Made by a program: the position numbers and the translations under genes. From contig NZ_FOCP01000002.1 in assembly GCF_900110145.1 (NCBI RefSeq), forward strand, positions 186,001-250,000: a DNA stretch of 64,000 bases, given 5' to 3'. The notes below the pieces were generated by a model, which did no database searches, was not told the origin of the DNA, and worked only from the letters and a program-made list of their open reading frames with translations. Source of the stretch: Nitrosomonas marina. GTDB lineage: Bacteria > Pseudomonadota > Gammaproteobacteria > Burkholderiales > Nitrosomonadaceae. Positions 9,296 through 18,462 of the stretch are shown here, one piece after another. The first letter of the stretch is position 1, and every line of letters begins with the position of its first letter.

Positions 9296-10125
9296 CTGAT
9301 TTACATAAACCTGTACAAAAAAAATTCACTGCTTTGGTTCTCTCAGCAGATCGAACAGCAGACGACCCAATTACCCGCCAAACGGGCGCGGCTTGTAAAG
9401 CTTTTGCATCTGTTGGCGGCCAACCGATGATAATACGCGTACTGGACGCACTCACTGCCTGCAATTTGATTGATGCTGTTGTTTTATGCGGCCCACCCAG
9501 GTCCAGATTGAATGACTGCCCTCCCCTGAAAACACGGATAGAATCGGGAGAAATCATCTGGCTACCCAATAAGGACTCGCCCAGTCGCAGTGCAGAATAT
9601 GGATTCGAACACTTGGCTGCCGATACCCCGGTACTCCTGACAACTGCAGATCATGCACTGCTGACACCACAAATTGTTCAGTATTTTCTGACCGAATCAC
9701 TCAATGCTGACAGCGATGCAACAGTAGGACTGGTAAAGCAGGCACAGATGACCGCAGTATTTCCAGAAGCCAGACGCACTTACTTTCATTTGCGTGATGG
9801 CGGTGTTTGCGGCTGCAATTTATTCACGTTCAATCCAGGCGGACGGGCTCTTGTTGAGTTCTGGCGTTCCGTCGAAGATCTGCGCAAACAGCCCTGGCGT
9901 CTGATTGCACGCTTCGTTGAACCCGGTATTGTCCTATCCTATTTATTCAGGAGACTCTCTCTGAATCAGGCACTGCATACCTTAGCCGTCAAATCCGGGG
10001 TGTGTGTAACACCCATCATGCTTCCGGATGCACGTGCAGGCATTGACGTCGATAACATCGAAGATCTAATACTTGCCGAATCCATACTCAACAAAGCCAC
10101 GGTTCCGTTTTACAAACGGAGCTGA
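9292..10125 (+). CDS. MobA-like NTP-transferase family protein
   Basis: This 277-residue protein has a Rossmann-like nucleotidyltransferase fold. It shows a modified nucleotide-binding loop after the first strand (ALVLSADRTADDPITRQTGA instead of LAAGxGxR), then KAFASVGGQPMI, where Lys plays the usual substrate role. A metal-binding Asp lies in TTADHALL and a second Asp in AGIDVDN. MobA/IspD-type enzymes join an NTP to a phosphorylated alcohol. With a CDP-alcohol phosphatidyltransferase three genes downstream, a CDP-activated polyol is a reasonable but unproven product. The GTG start overlaps the preceding stop. The substrate cannot be read from the sequence. Confidence 0.7.
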   Translation: MTDLHKPVQKKFTALVLSADRTADDPITRQTGAACKAFASVGGQPMIIRVLDALTACNLIDAVVLCGPPRSRLNDCPPLKTRIESGEIIWLPNKDSPSRSAEYGFEHLAADTPVLLTTADHALLTPQIVQYFLTESLNADSDATVGLVKQAQMTAVFPEARRTYFHLRDGGVCGCNLFTFNPGGRALVEFWRSVEDLRKQPWRLIARFVEPGIVLSYLFRRLSLNQALHTLAVKSGVCVTPIMLPDARAGIDVDNIEDLILAESILNKATVPFYKRS

Positions 10126-10193
10126 GAGTCTTCCAAGCTGCCTTCAAGATTTATCTCGATGAGATATCACACGATTTCTGATAGGATTGCTGC

Positions 10194-11270
10194 ATGAAAA
10201 TAATAGAGCGTTATGTCGCACGCGAGCTGACAATACCGTTTCTTGTGGTTATTCTGATCCTTGTCGCCTTGTTTGCGAGTTTTAGCAGTGCTCGCTTTCT
10301 GGCTGGTTCCGTTACAGAAACACTGGGACTTGGCGCGCTTTTCATGCTGGTGCTGCTCAAAACCCTGATCGCACTCGAGGTATTGATTCCAGTTGCCCTT
10401 TATGTGGCCATCATCAGCGGCCTGAGCAGATTGCACAAGGATCAGGAATTAAACGTGCTGCAATCCACGGGAATCAGTGGTAAGCGCATAGTTTCTATCG
10501 TTTTGTTGGTAGCGATACCAGTCGGTATCATTAGCGGCTTGCTTTCGGCCTATGTCCGTCCCTGGGCTTATGCCAAAAGCTATTTGCTTGATGCACAGGC
10601 AGAAGCGGAACTGAACACCAATCGTTTTCAGGCAGGACGTTTTTACGGAAGTGAACGTAGCGGCAGGGTTGTCTATGTCCATCATAAGGACGAGACCAAC
10701 AAAACGATGAATGAAGTCTTTCACTATATTAAAAGACCTGACACGCATGAAATCATTATTGCCAAAAAGGCCATGCAAGTACAACCTTCCACAGAAGCAG
10801 AGCGTCCTAACATACAATTATCGGACGGGCATATTTATCAACTGACTCACGATGTATCCCGGGACGACAAAATCGCATTTGAAAAAATGACCTATTTTAC
10901 AGACAGCGAGCTTGCTTTAAGATATCGCCGTAAAGCCGCACCTACAAGAACTCTCTGGAAATCCGAGGAACCCTGGGAAATTGCAGAACTGCAATGGCGT
11001 CTGTCACGCCCTGTTTCCACTATCTTGATGGCTCTGGTTGCAGTAGCGTTTATAAAAATCACGCCGCGGCATGACAAGGCAACCAAGACCTATCTGGTCG
11101 CTGCCACTGTGTTCGCTGTGTACTATAATTTAAGCGGCCTGGCCAAAAACTGGGTTGAACAGAACGTTGTTGGCACAACACCAGGAATCTGGTGGCTTTA
11201 TACTGCCATGTTCGTACTATTGCTTCTGTACGCCATGAAACCCGGACAGAAACTTCTATCGATCCGTTAA
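10194..11270 (+). CDS. lptF: LPS export ABC permease LptF
   Basis: LptF is one of two inner-membrane permease subunits of the LptB2FG transporter that extracts lipopolysaccharide and passes it to LptC. This 358-residue protein has the YjgP/YjgQ architecture: three N-terminal membrane helices (residues about 12-35, 50-75, 97-120), a periplasmic beta-jellyroll domain (about 125-260) and three C-terminal helices. The motif ELNVLQSTGISGKRI after TM2 is typical of the coupling helix that contacts LptB. Shine-Dalgarno AGGA lies seven bases before the ATG. The TAA stop shares one base with the lptG start. LptF/G sit inside a run of lipid-related genes. Confidence 0.92.
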   Translation: MKIIERYVARELTIPFLVVILILVALFASFSSARFLAGSVTETLGLGALFMLVLLKTLIALEVLIPVALYVAIISGLSRLHKDQELNVLQSTGISGKRIVSIVLLVAIPVGIISGLLSAYVRPWAYAKSYLLDAQAEAELNTNRFQAGRFYGSERSGRVVYVHHKDETNKTMNEVFHYIKRPDTHEIIIAKKAMQVQPSTEAERPNIQLSDGHIYQLTHDVSRDDKIAFEKMTYFTDSELALRYRRKAAPTRTLWKSEEPWEIAELQWRLSRPVSTILMALVAVAFIKITPRHDKATKTYLVAATVFAVYYNLSGLAKNWVEQNVVGTTPGIWWLYTAMFVLLLLYAMKPGQKLLSIR

Positions 11271-12331
11271 TGCTTATTTTCCGGTATATAGCCACTCAGG
11301 TATGCGTTGGTCTGATAATTGCCACCGCTGTTCTTCTGCCATTGTTCAGCTTTTTCGACCTGCTGGACCAGCTCGACGATGTTGGCAAGGGTACGTACCG
11401 CACGATTGATGCGTTCATCTATACCATAATGCTGCTGCCGCGACGGTTCATTCAGATCGCGCCGTTTATCGCTTTATTAGGCACCGTCGCTGCGCTGGGC
11501 GCTTTGGCCGTAAATTCTGAACTCATCGCCATGCGTAGCGCCGGTGTCTCACCGTTGAAGATCAGCATGGCGCCACTTGCTGTAGGCATTGCCCTGATAG
11601 TGTTTATTGCCGGACTTGAACAGTTTGCCGCGCCACAGTTGCAACAAAAAGCCATTTCGAACCGCGCCGTAGCGCTGAATCAAACAGCAGAACTTGGCAA
11701 AGGGCTCGGCATATGGACGCGCAACGAGCGGAATATTTTACGCATTGGTCAGATGCTGCATGCAAAAAAAGCAGCTGATGTTGAAATCCTGAATTTTGAT
11801 CAAGAGAATCTTTTGCAAGCACACATCCATGCTGAGTTTGCTGACATACGCAGTAATGACGCCTGGATTTTGACCAATGTAATCATCAGAAAATTTTCGG
11901 AAACGCAAATTCTGCTAACCCGTGCCGAAACATTGAGCTGGCAGTCATTCCTAAAGCCTGAAGATATTGCGACGCTCACCAAGCCACCAGAAAGTTTATC
12001 TCCCACTGAACTTGTACGACATGTGGATTTTTTACGCAGCACTGGCCAGGATGCGGATTCGTATGCTCTTGCGTTATGGCGTAAGGCAGGCAGCGCTTTA
12101 TTAACAATCGCAATGCTGATGCTTTCAATGCCGTTTATATTCGGATCAATACGAGCAGGTCTGGCCAATAAACTGGTAATTGCCGCACTCATCGGCGTTG
12201 CGGTTTATTTGCTTGACCAGATTTTTGCTAATGCGGGCCTGCTACTGCACCTCGAACCCGCTGTTGCAGCACTTGCGCCCAGTGCGATATTAATTTTGCT
12301 GGCAATCCTGTGGCTACGAAACGTTTATTAA
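11270..12331 (+). CDS. lptG: LPS export ABC permease LptG
   Basis: This is the partner of LptF in lipopolysaccharide extraction from the inner membrane. The 353-residue protein has the same layout: TM helices near residues 8-30, 50-75 and 95-118, a periplasmic jellyroll domain and three C-terminal helices ending LILLAILWLRN. The coupling-helix region reads NSELIAMRSAGVSPLKI. The reading frame is open further upstream to 11192, but the ATG at 11270 overlaps the lptF stop by one base (TAATG) and starts directly at the first membrane helix, so I take it as the true start. Confidence 0.92.
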   Translation: MLIFRYIATQVCVGLIIATAVLLPLFSFFDLLDQLDDVGKGTYRTIDAFIYTIMLLPRRFIQIAPFIALLGTVAALGALAVNSELIAMRSAGVSPLKISMAPLAVGIALIVFIAGLEQFAAPQLQQKAISNRAVALNQTAELGKGLGIWTRNERNILRIGQMLHAKKAADVEILNFDQENLLQAHIHAEFADIRSNDAWILTNVIIRKFSETQILLTRAETLSWQSFLKPEDIATLTKPPESLSPTELVRHVDFLRSTGQDADSYALALWRKAGSALLTIAMLMLSMPFIFGSIRAGLANKLVIAALIGVAVYLLDQIFANAGLLLHLEPAVAALAPSAILILLAILWLRNVY

Positions 12332-12444
12332 ATACCTGATACTATAATAAGACGAAATACAGCGAGTCATAGTGTCTCAGTCTGACATCTGATGGAACTG
12401 AACTATGCTGCTGCAAATCGTTTTGCTGTAAACTCCAGACTTCA

Positions 12445-13695
12445 ATGAATCAAAAATCTATGCAAAAAACAACCTATATTTACTTCATAGGCGGTAGTGA
12501 CGCTCTGATTTGGGGGCTGACAGGACGCCAACGCCTCGAACGCATGATACGCCAGTTATCTCATGTAACACTGGCGGAGAAAGTCGATAACGTTCCAGTC
12601 AACGCCCCCCTGCTGATATTGAATACGCATTATCTTTTTGACAACAGGGTGCTCAAGGCATTAATCGCGTTGAAAGATCCTGCCGTATTATGCAGTCATG
12701 ACAATCAGCTGACTGCCGTTCGTACGTATGGTGGTCAGGCACCACATTTGCTTAGCGTACTGACAAAACCGAGAAGTCTGAGACCGGAGCATATCTTGTC
12801 CGGAATGCCGCGTCTCACGCTCAACGATCTCCCTATCGATTTTCAGCAAAACCTTAAAAAAAAGGACCCCCCCTATATCCTGCCGATTACCGAAGACAAC
12901 CAGAAACCGCTCGAAAAAGAATTGTTTTCCGGCTCTTACAAGGGTGTCACTGATCTGGTAACGAAATGGCTATGGCCGGCGCCGGCTTTTTGGTGCACAC
13001 ACCTATGTGTTCGTAAAGGCTGGAAACCCAATCATGTCACAGTGCTAAGCGCGATTTTTGCGCTGCTGGCAGGTATTGCGTTCTGGTATGGTTTTTTTGC
13101 AATCGGCTTGATCTTGGGCTGGTTGATGACATTTCTGGACACAGTAGACGGCAAATTAGCGCGGGTAACCCTGACATCAAGCAAACTCGGTGACGTGCTC
13201 GATCATGGACTCGATATCATTCATCCGCCACTCTGGTATCTTGCATGGGGCATCGGTCTGGCAAGTACGCTGACACCGATCGACAATCTCGATCTGCTGA
13301 TATGGCTGATGTTTTTCGGTTACATTGGCGGGCGCCTGTGCGAAGGTGCCTTTCAATTATGGCTTGCACCGTTCGACATGTTTATATGGCGCAAAATTGA
13401 TTCATTTAACCGGCTGATCACCGCACGCCGCAACCCCAATCTGATTCTGCTGACCTATGGATGGGCCACCGAGCAACCGGATTTTGGCCTGATACTTGTT
13501 GTTGCCTGGCATTTGCTGTCGACGGCAATCCTGATGGGACGGCTAATTGCCGGCTGGCGTATCTGGCGGCAACAGGGGACGCTGCGCTCCTGGCTGCAGG
13601 ATATCGATCCTGTCCGGGATCGAAAGATGTTTGCCGTCAAAATATTCACACACACGCCAATTGACCCCAAACGGCTGCAATCCGTCAGTTCTTAA
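12445..13695 (+). CDS. CDP-alcohol phosphatidyltransferase with extra N-terminal domain
   Basis: This is an integral-membrane enzyme of the CDP-alcohol phosphotransferase family, which transfers an alcohol phosphate from or to a CDP-linked donor. The full signature D-G-x2-A-R-x8-G-x3-D-x3-D is present (DTVDGKLARV ... GDVLDHGLD, about residues 231-256), in and after a membrane helix. Four to six membrane segments lie between residues 195 and 380. The first 150 residues form a soluble domain (IYFIGGSDALIWGLTGRQRLERM) that resembles a truncated sugar-nucleotidyltransferase-like fold but lacks recognisable catalytic motifs. The alcohol substrate is unknown. It is 18 bases upstream of a lipid-kinase-like gene, which fits phospholipid-type chemistry. 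Confidence 0.82.
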   Translation: MNQKSMQKTTYIYFIGGSDALIWGLTGRQRLERMIRQLSHVTLAEKVDNVPVNAPLLILNTHYLFDNRVLKALIALKDPAVLCSHDNQLTAVRTYGGQAPHLLSVLTKPRSLRPEHILSGMPRLTLNDLPIDFQQNLKKKDPPYILPITEDNQKPLEKELFSGSYKGVTDLVTKWLWPAPAFWCTHLCVRKGWKPNHVTVLSAIFALLAGIAFWYGFFAIGLILGWLMTFLDTVDGKLARVTLTSSKLGDVLDHGLDIIHPPLWYLAWGIGLASTLTPIDNLDLLIWLMFFGYIGGRLCEGAFQLWLAPFDMFIWRKIDSFNRLITARRNPNLILLTYGWATEQPDFGLILVVAWHLLSTAILMGRLIAGWRIWRQQGTLRSWLQDIDPVRDRKMFAVKIFTHTPIDPKRLQSVSS

Positions 13696-13713
13696 CAGTT
13701 TGTCCTTTTCCAT

Positions 13714-14712
13714 ATGACTGTGAGTTCAGCCATAGACCTTTTCAAATCAACACCGGTAAAAATCGGGCTGTTGCTCAATCCTATGAGTGGCAAGGTACGC
13801 AAGCGTGAACAAGCCATACGGCAAACGCTTGCACAGATACCGAACGCAATGATGTGCGAAGCGACTGATTTGGCTGGATTCATAACAGCTACCGACACCC
13901 TGATTCATGACAGCCCGGATATTCTGGTCATCATTGCTGGTGACGGCACATCCCATGCGGTGCTCAGTCATCTGTTTAGTATCCTGCCCATAGCGCAATG
14001 GCCTGCTTTAATGATTGTTCCAGGTGGCACAACCAACATGACACCGCTCGATCTGGGTATGCGCGGCAAGCCTGAAAAAATTCTGCAGCGCCTAGTACAC
14101 TGCTTACAACATCCCGATAACAGCGAATTGTTTCAACATGTTCAGCGTCCCGTTTTATGTATCGAACAAAATGGACGACAAACTATCTACGGCATGTTTT
14201 TTGCGGCAGGACTGGTTGCGCGCGGCGTCAAGTTTTCGCGCAGCAGTGTCAAGCAGATCGGTATCACCGGCAGCATCTTCACTTTCCTGATCATGTTGCG
14301 CTCGCTCATTGGCCTGATTTTCAGCCACGACAATAAAGAATGGGCGCCGGTAAAGATGTCAATAGTCCGGGAAAATGGCGAGAAAGTTCATGGCACCTAT
14401 CTTTTTACACTAATCAGCGCGCTCGATTGCCTGTTGTTAAACCTGCGTCCCTATTGGGGCAAGGAACTGGCCCCACTTCATGTCACGTGGGTCGACCAAC
14501 AACGCAAACATCTCTGGCGTTCTTTATGGCCACTGTTGAAGGGCCAGGGCGAACGACTCAGCGCAGAAGACGGCTATCACAGCCACAACAGCCATGTATT
14601 AACAATTCAAATGAATGACGAATATATCGTCGACGGAGAACTGTATCGCTCGCCAGACAACGGGCCCTTGCGTATCACTGCTACCCCCCCTGTGACATTT
14701 CTTGTACTTTGA
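13714..14712 (+). CDS. diacylglycerol/sphingosine kinase-like protein (DAGK catalytic fold)
   Basis: This 332-residue soluble protein has the DAGK/YegS fold: an N-terminal nucleotide-binding strand (KIGLLLNPMSGKVRKRE), the GDGT motif (VIIAGDGTSHAVLSHL, where most members have GGDGT), and GGTTNMTPLDLG, the counterpart of the G-T-x-N-D loop. A C-terminal beta-sandwich follows. The first Gly of GGDGT is Ala here. Members phosphorylate lipid hydroxyls, using ATP or CTP. No obvious Shine-Dalgarno precedes the ATG. It lies in a tight group with a CDP-alcohol phosphatidyltransferase and a nucleotidyltransferase, so a role in making or recycling an unusual phospholipid is likely. Confidence 0.75.
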   Translation: MTVSSAIDLFKSTPVKIGLLLNPMSGKVRKREQAIRQTLAQIPNAMMCEATDLAGFITATDTLIHDSPDILVIIAGDGTSHAVLSHLFSILPIAQWPALMIVPGGTTNMTPLDLGMRGKPEKILQRLVHCLQHPDNSELFQHVQRPVLCIEQNGRQTIYGMFFAAGLVARGVKFSRSSVKQIGITGSIFTFLIMLRSLIGLIFSHDNKEWAPVKMSIVRENGEKVHGTYLFTLISALDCLLLNLRPYWGKELAPLHVTWVDQQRKHLWRSLWPLLKGQGERLSAEDGYHSHNSHVLTIQMNDEYIVDGELYRSPDNGPLRITATPPVTFLVL

Positions 14713-14725
14713 CTTTGTTACTATT

Positions 14726-15697
14726 ATGACGACCGACCCTGTACCGCCTGCACTGATACCCGAAAAACTGCTTAACACTGTTGCCACACAATGTACGCGC
14801 GGTGTAACCAAGGATTATGCGGTGTTTGTGCATGCGCTACAGGAACGTTTCAAAACGGCTGTCGACGCGATTATTCTTTACGGATCGTGTTTGCGCACCG
14901 GCAATCTCGACGAAGGCATCGCCGATCTTTATGTACTGGTCGACGACTACGAGCGTGCATACGATAAGCGTTATCTCAGTCTGTTAAACGCATGGCTGCC
15001 GCCAAACGTTTTTTATCTTGAAGTTCTTCATCAGGGAAGAACTCTGCGTGCCAAGTACGCAGTGATCTCAACGGCCGATTTCGAGAAAGGCGCCAAATAC
15101 TGGTTTCATTCCTATATATGGGCGCGTTTTGCGCAACCGTCGCGATTACTATTCGCGCGCAACGACGCAAACCGGAAACAGGTTTATCATGCGTATGCCC
15201 AGTCGGTGTTAACGTTTCTTCGTTCGGGTGTTCGTACACTGGAAAATACTTCGTTGACCGTTGAAATGCTTTGGACACGTTGTCTATTGCTCAGCTATGC
15301 AGCCGAATTACGTCACGAAAACGAAACCCGTGCGCGACATCTGGCAGTTACAAATCTGGAAGATTTCACACAACTGACGCGTCATGCCTATCCGGCGTTG
15401 ACTGACCTGCTCAGCTATCAACCGGACAACGACACCTATTTGTGCCAAAATACACCACAAATACGTCGACGTGCATTACGGCACTGGCTGCTTCGCCGCT
15501 GGCAGGGCCGCATACTTTCAGTCTTGCGTTTATCCAAAGCCACCCTGACGTTCAGGGACTGCCTTGATTATGCCGCCTGGAAAATCGAGCGGCATACCGG
15601 TGTTCAACTTGAAATCACACCATGGCTGCGTCGACACCCAATTATCTGGGGTTTTTCGGTTATATGGCAGGTATTGCGCAAAGGCGCTATTCGCTGA
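14726..15697 (+). CDS. pol-beta-type nucleotidyltransferase-like protein
   Basis: This protein of about 323 residues carries a pattern like the minimal nucleotidyltransferase core near residues 45-75: ILYGSCLRTGNLDEG followed by IADLYVLVDDY, matching G-S-x-x-R and a D-x-D-like acidic strand (here D-L-Y and VDD). The rest is mostly helical with many Arg and His residues. The open frame begins at a TTG (14702), but the ATG at 14726 leaves a 13-base gap after the preceding stop and is preferred. The function is unknown. Its position at the end of the lipid-like gene run suggests a regulatory or modifying role on that pathway. Confidence 0.55.
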   Translation: MTTDPVPPALIPEKLLNTVATQCTRGVTKDYAVFVHALQERFKTAVDAIILYGSCLRTGNLDEGIADLYVLVDDYERAYDKRYLSLLNAWLPPNVFYLEVLHQGRTLRAKYAVISTADFEKGAKYWFHSYIWARFAQPSRLLFARNDANRKQVYHAYAQSVLTFLRSGVRTLENTSLTVEMLWTRCLLLSYAAELRHENETRARHLAVTNLEDFTQLTRHAYPALTDLLSYQPDNDTYLCQNTPQIRRRALRHWLLRRWQGRILSVLRLSKATLTFRDCLDYAAWKIERHTGVQLEITPWLRRHPIIWGFSVIWQVLRKGAIR

Positions 15698-15744
15698 CTT
15701 TTGTTATATCAACCAAGCAATCACATAGACTAATGAGAGGGATC

Positions 15745-16392
15745 ATGAATTCAAAAGCGATGTTACCCGTACTCGCCCTGCTGTTTGCACTGGGCGCATG
15801 CTCAACAATGTATTACGAGGGCCTGGAAAAAATCGGCATTCCCAAACGAGACGTTATGGTGTATCGGGTTGAGCAGGCACGCGACACACAAGAGGAAACC
15901 AAAGAACAATTCAAATCAGCACTTGAACAGTTCACCGCAGCCACCCATTTCACTGGTGGCGATCTGGAAGCGATTTATACCAAACTCAATGACGAATATG
16001 AAGCAAGTGTCAGTAAAGCCGAAGAGGTTAGAGACCGCATTGAAGATATTGAAGATGTGTCGCAGGCACTGTTTGCAGAATGGGAACAGGAAATCTCCCA
16101 GTACAGTAATGCCAACTTGAAACGCAGCAGCCAGAATAAACTGAACACCACAAAAACACATTACCAGCAACTCATTGCATCCATGAAAAAAGCTGAATCT
16201 AAAATTCAGCCCATACTGACCGTTTTCCGTGATCAGGTTTTGTTCCTTAAACACAATCTGAACGCACGTGCAATCGCGTCCCTGAAAAACGAACTTGACA
16301 CTATACAATCTGACGTTTCCGCGCTGATCGCTTCCATGGAAGATTCAATCAATGAAGCTAATGCATTTATTGATACCATGGAAAACAAATAA
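15745..16392 (+). CDS. DUF2959-family lipoprotein, coiled coil
   Basis: This 215-residue outer-envelope protein starts with a lipoprotein signal (LLFALGAC-S, Cys about residue 19). The mature part is nearly all helical and acidic and has long heptad-like stretches (KAEEVRDRIEDIEDVSQ, DTIQSDVSALIASMEDSINEANAF). The sequence and length match the uncharacterised DUF2959 family. I prefer the ATG at 15745 because GAGAGGG lies just upstream, whereas the in-frame ATG at 15733 has no ribosome site. It follows the lipid-like gene run by 47 bases and may be part of that operon. Confidence 0.75.
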   Translation: MNSKAMLPVLALLFALGACSTMYYEGLEKIGIPKRDVMVYRVEQARDTQEETKEQFKSALEQFTAATHFTGGDLEAIYTKLNDEYEASVSKAEEVRDRIEDIEDVSQALFAEWEQEISQYSNANLKRSSQNKLNTTKTHYQQLIASMKKAESKIQPILTVFRDQVLFLKHNLNARAIASLKNELDTIQSDVSALIASMEDSINEANAFIDTMENK

Positions 16393-16557
16393 CATTTTAT
16401 TGTCTATTGAACCAGGGAGTCCGGTGTGAAGCTTCCATGCCACAGCACCAGAAATCATGAATAGCTATCAATCGCCCAACGCGCTATGATTACCTTAAAC
16501 GCGATGCATCTCTTCAATGCTAACAGTACGTGATAAGTTGATGAACTGGAGACAAGA

Positions 16558-17607
16558 ATGCTTGGAATACTCGATATCATTATCGCGGTTTTTTTGATTT
16601 ATGCACTCTTTTCCGGATTGGTAAGCGGCCTTAATGAGTTGATTGTGCAGATGCTCGCGATGCGAGGCAGGATTTTGTTTGAGAGCATTGCAGCGCTTCT
16701 GGGTGAACTGCCCAGGGAGACCGGATCTGCTTCCAAAAGATGGTTCAGTAATTTTAAGCGCATGCTGGGTTTTATAGACAGGCAAAAAGCACAATTAACC
16801 AGTCTGCTGTATCAGCATCCATTAATCGATACCCTGTCTCCACCGGGTGGATCAAAACCTTCATATATACCACCTGCAGTTTTTTCGACTGCGTTAGTTC
16901 AAGTGTTATCCAATAACAATGCATCCCTGGACGCAGTACGACAATCACTGGCAAAACGGCCCGAACCGTTGAATAAACTGCTGATGCCTATGCTTGATGA
17001 AGCAGGTTACGATCTGGAAAAATTCAAACTCAAAATTGAACAGCATTATATCGCAGTGATGGACAGAGTCGGCGGATGGTACAAGCGCCGATCTCAATTC
17101 ATGATGTTTGTCATTGCGTTTGTTCTGGCATCCGGTTTTAATGTTGACTCGATTTATATCGTACAGCAAATGCAGAAAAATCCGGAACAGATCGAATTGC
17201 TAGTAAACATCGCCTCTGAATATTCAGCTGAAACAGGCAAAAGCAGCATTAACATAACAGGCATAACAGGCACAAGCGCCGATCAAGAAAAAATTGATCC
17301 GGAGGAAGCCTTGCTGAGACAAATCGGGAAGTTGAATGTCGATGCAAATGATTTCAGAAACCTGGGACTGCCGGTTGGCTGGCATATTCCCCTGTTGGAT
17401 GCTGTTGAACACACTGTTGCAACACAGAAAACAGAATCACAGCCCCTGACACTGGAGTTTCTCCTGTTGCCTGGCCAAAACAACTGGCTGTTAATCATCA
17501 TTGGATGGATCATTACAGCACTGGCCGGGACACTGGGAGCGCCTTTCTGGTTCGATGCAATTTCCAAACTATTTACAATTCGAGGAACTGGCAAAAAACC
17601 GGAATAA
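16558..17607 (+). CDS. membrane protein of unknown function, three predicted helices
   Basis: This 349-residue protein is not assigned to a known function. It has an N-terminal membrane helix (residues 4-28), a soluble segment of about 150 residues (helical; ALVQVLSNNNASLDAVRQS), a second membrane segment around 183-205 (MMFVIAFVLASGFNVDSIYIV), a soluble acidic stretch and a last helix near 310-335 (LLIIIGWIITALAGTLGAP followed by FWFDAISKL). The conserved-looking GAPFWFD end suggests a defined family. The Shine-Dalgarno GGAG is six bases before the ATG. It lies between the lipoprotein and the PAN gene on the same strand, with gaps over 160 bases, so it is probably monocistronic. Confidence 0.65.
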   Translation: MLGILDIIIAVFLIYALFSGLVSGLNELIVQMLAMRGRILFESIAALLGELPRETGSASKRWFSNFKRMLGFIDRQKAQLTSLLYQHPLIDTLSPPGGSKPSYIPPAVFSTALVQVLSNNNASLDAVRQSLAKRPEPLNKLLMPMLDEAGYDLEKFKLKIEQHYIAVMDRVGGWYKRRSQFMMFVIAFVLASGFNVDSIYIVQQMQKNPEQIELLVNIASEYSAETGKSSINITGITGTSADQEKIDPEEALLRQIGKLNVDANDFRNLGLPVGWHIPLLDAVEHTVATQKTESQPLTLEFLLLPGQNNWLLIIIGWIITALAGTLGAPFWFDAISKLFTIRGTGKKPE

Positions 17608-17782
17608 ACGTTGGTTGGTGGTACCAGCTCGCCGAAACAATTAATTCTGACACGCCGTTTGTCTTCAGCGATGCCATTTCAGATGAATCAGTTAATTTGA
17701 CAACATTTTCCCCTTCCAGTAGATTGAATACCCACAGAACAGAGAAATATTCCTCAAACATCATTTAAGAGGGAAAGATCTT

Positions 17783-18382
17783 ATGCTTAAACTCATTCAG
17801 TCTGTTCAAGTAAACTGGTTTACCGTTGTAGCCCTATTTTTCATAACCTGTATGTTCGGCTGGAAACCTGGTATGGCCAATCCAATGGGAGAAGCCGAGT
17901 TCCGGTTCGACCGTCCAGGCGGCGATTACCATAAATACGAGGCAAACGGTTTCAGTCAATGCGCCAGTTCCTGTGCAACCAATGCCCGGTGCCGGGCCTA
18001 TACTTTTGTCAATCAGACAAACATGTGCTGGCTCAAGGATTCCGTACCCAAACGGAAAGCTAACAACTGCTGCGTATCTGGCATTAAAATCATGGGCGAG
18101 AAGGAAATCGGTTTTGATCGTCCGGGTTCAGACATCAAGCCCGGTTTCGATGTCAACATGTATACCTCTGAATGCGAAAATGCCTGTAAAAATGATCCAA
18201 AATGCCGCGCCTATACACTGGTCAAACCCGGAATACAAGGTCAGAGTGCCAAGTGCTGGTTAAAAAAAGCAAAACCAGCAAAAATCAAAAATGCATGCTG
18301 TATCTCAGCGGTTAAATTGACGAGACCTCCTTTACGGATAAATCGTCCCGATATGTCAATACGATCATCCGGTCAGAATTGA
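17783..18382 (+). CDS. secreted protein with two PAN/Apple domains
   Basis: This 199-residue protein has an N-terminal signal or anchor helix (residues about 10-32, FTVVALFFITCMFGW) and two tandem PAN-type repeats. Each repeat begins with a matching F-D-R-P-G box (FRFDRPGGD near residue 44 and IGFDRPGSD near 111). Each has the C-x3-C-x4-C-R-A-Y-T core (CASSCATNARCRAYTF and CENACKNDPKCRAYTL), a WLK segment and a CC pair. Six conserved cysteines per domain suggest disulphide-bonded folding in the periplasm or outside the cell. PAN domains bind proteins or carbohydrates. The partner is unknown. Confidence 0.78.
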   Translation: MLKLIQSVQVNWFTVVALFFITCMFGWKPGMANPMGEAEFRFDRPGGDYHKYEANGFSQCASSCATNARCRAYTFVNQTNMCWLKDSVPKRKANNCCVSGIKIMGEKEIGFDRPGSDIKPGFDVNMYTSECENACKNDPKCRAYTLVKPGIQGQSAKCWLKKAKPAKIKNACCISAVKLTRPPLRINRPDMSIRSSGQN

Positions 18383-18462
18383 CGTTATATATTCGCAAAA
18401 TTAATCTGCTATTTGATTGTGGGGATAGTTTGCAACAATCTGCCGAGGGGCGCATGAATTTT

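Noticed and set aside
11192..11269. Upstream extension of the lptG frame
   Set aside because: It overlaps the end of lptF, and the ATG at 11270 sits in a TAATG junction directly before the first membrane helix.
17505..17768. 87-codon frame overlapping the end of the unknown membrane protein
   Set aside because: It overlaps a better-supported gene, has no ribosome site and matches no motif.
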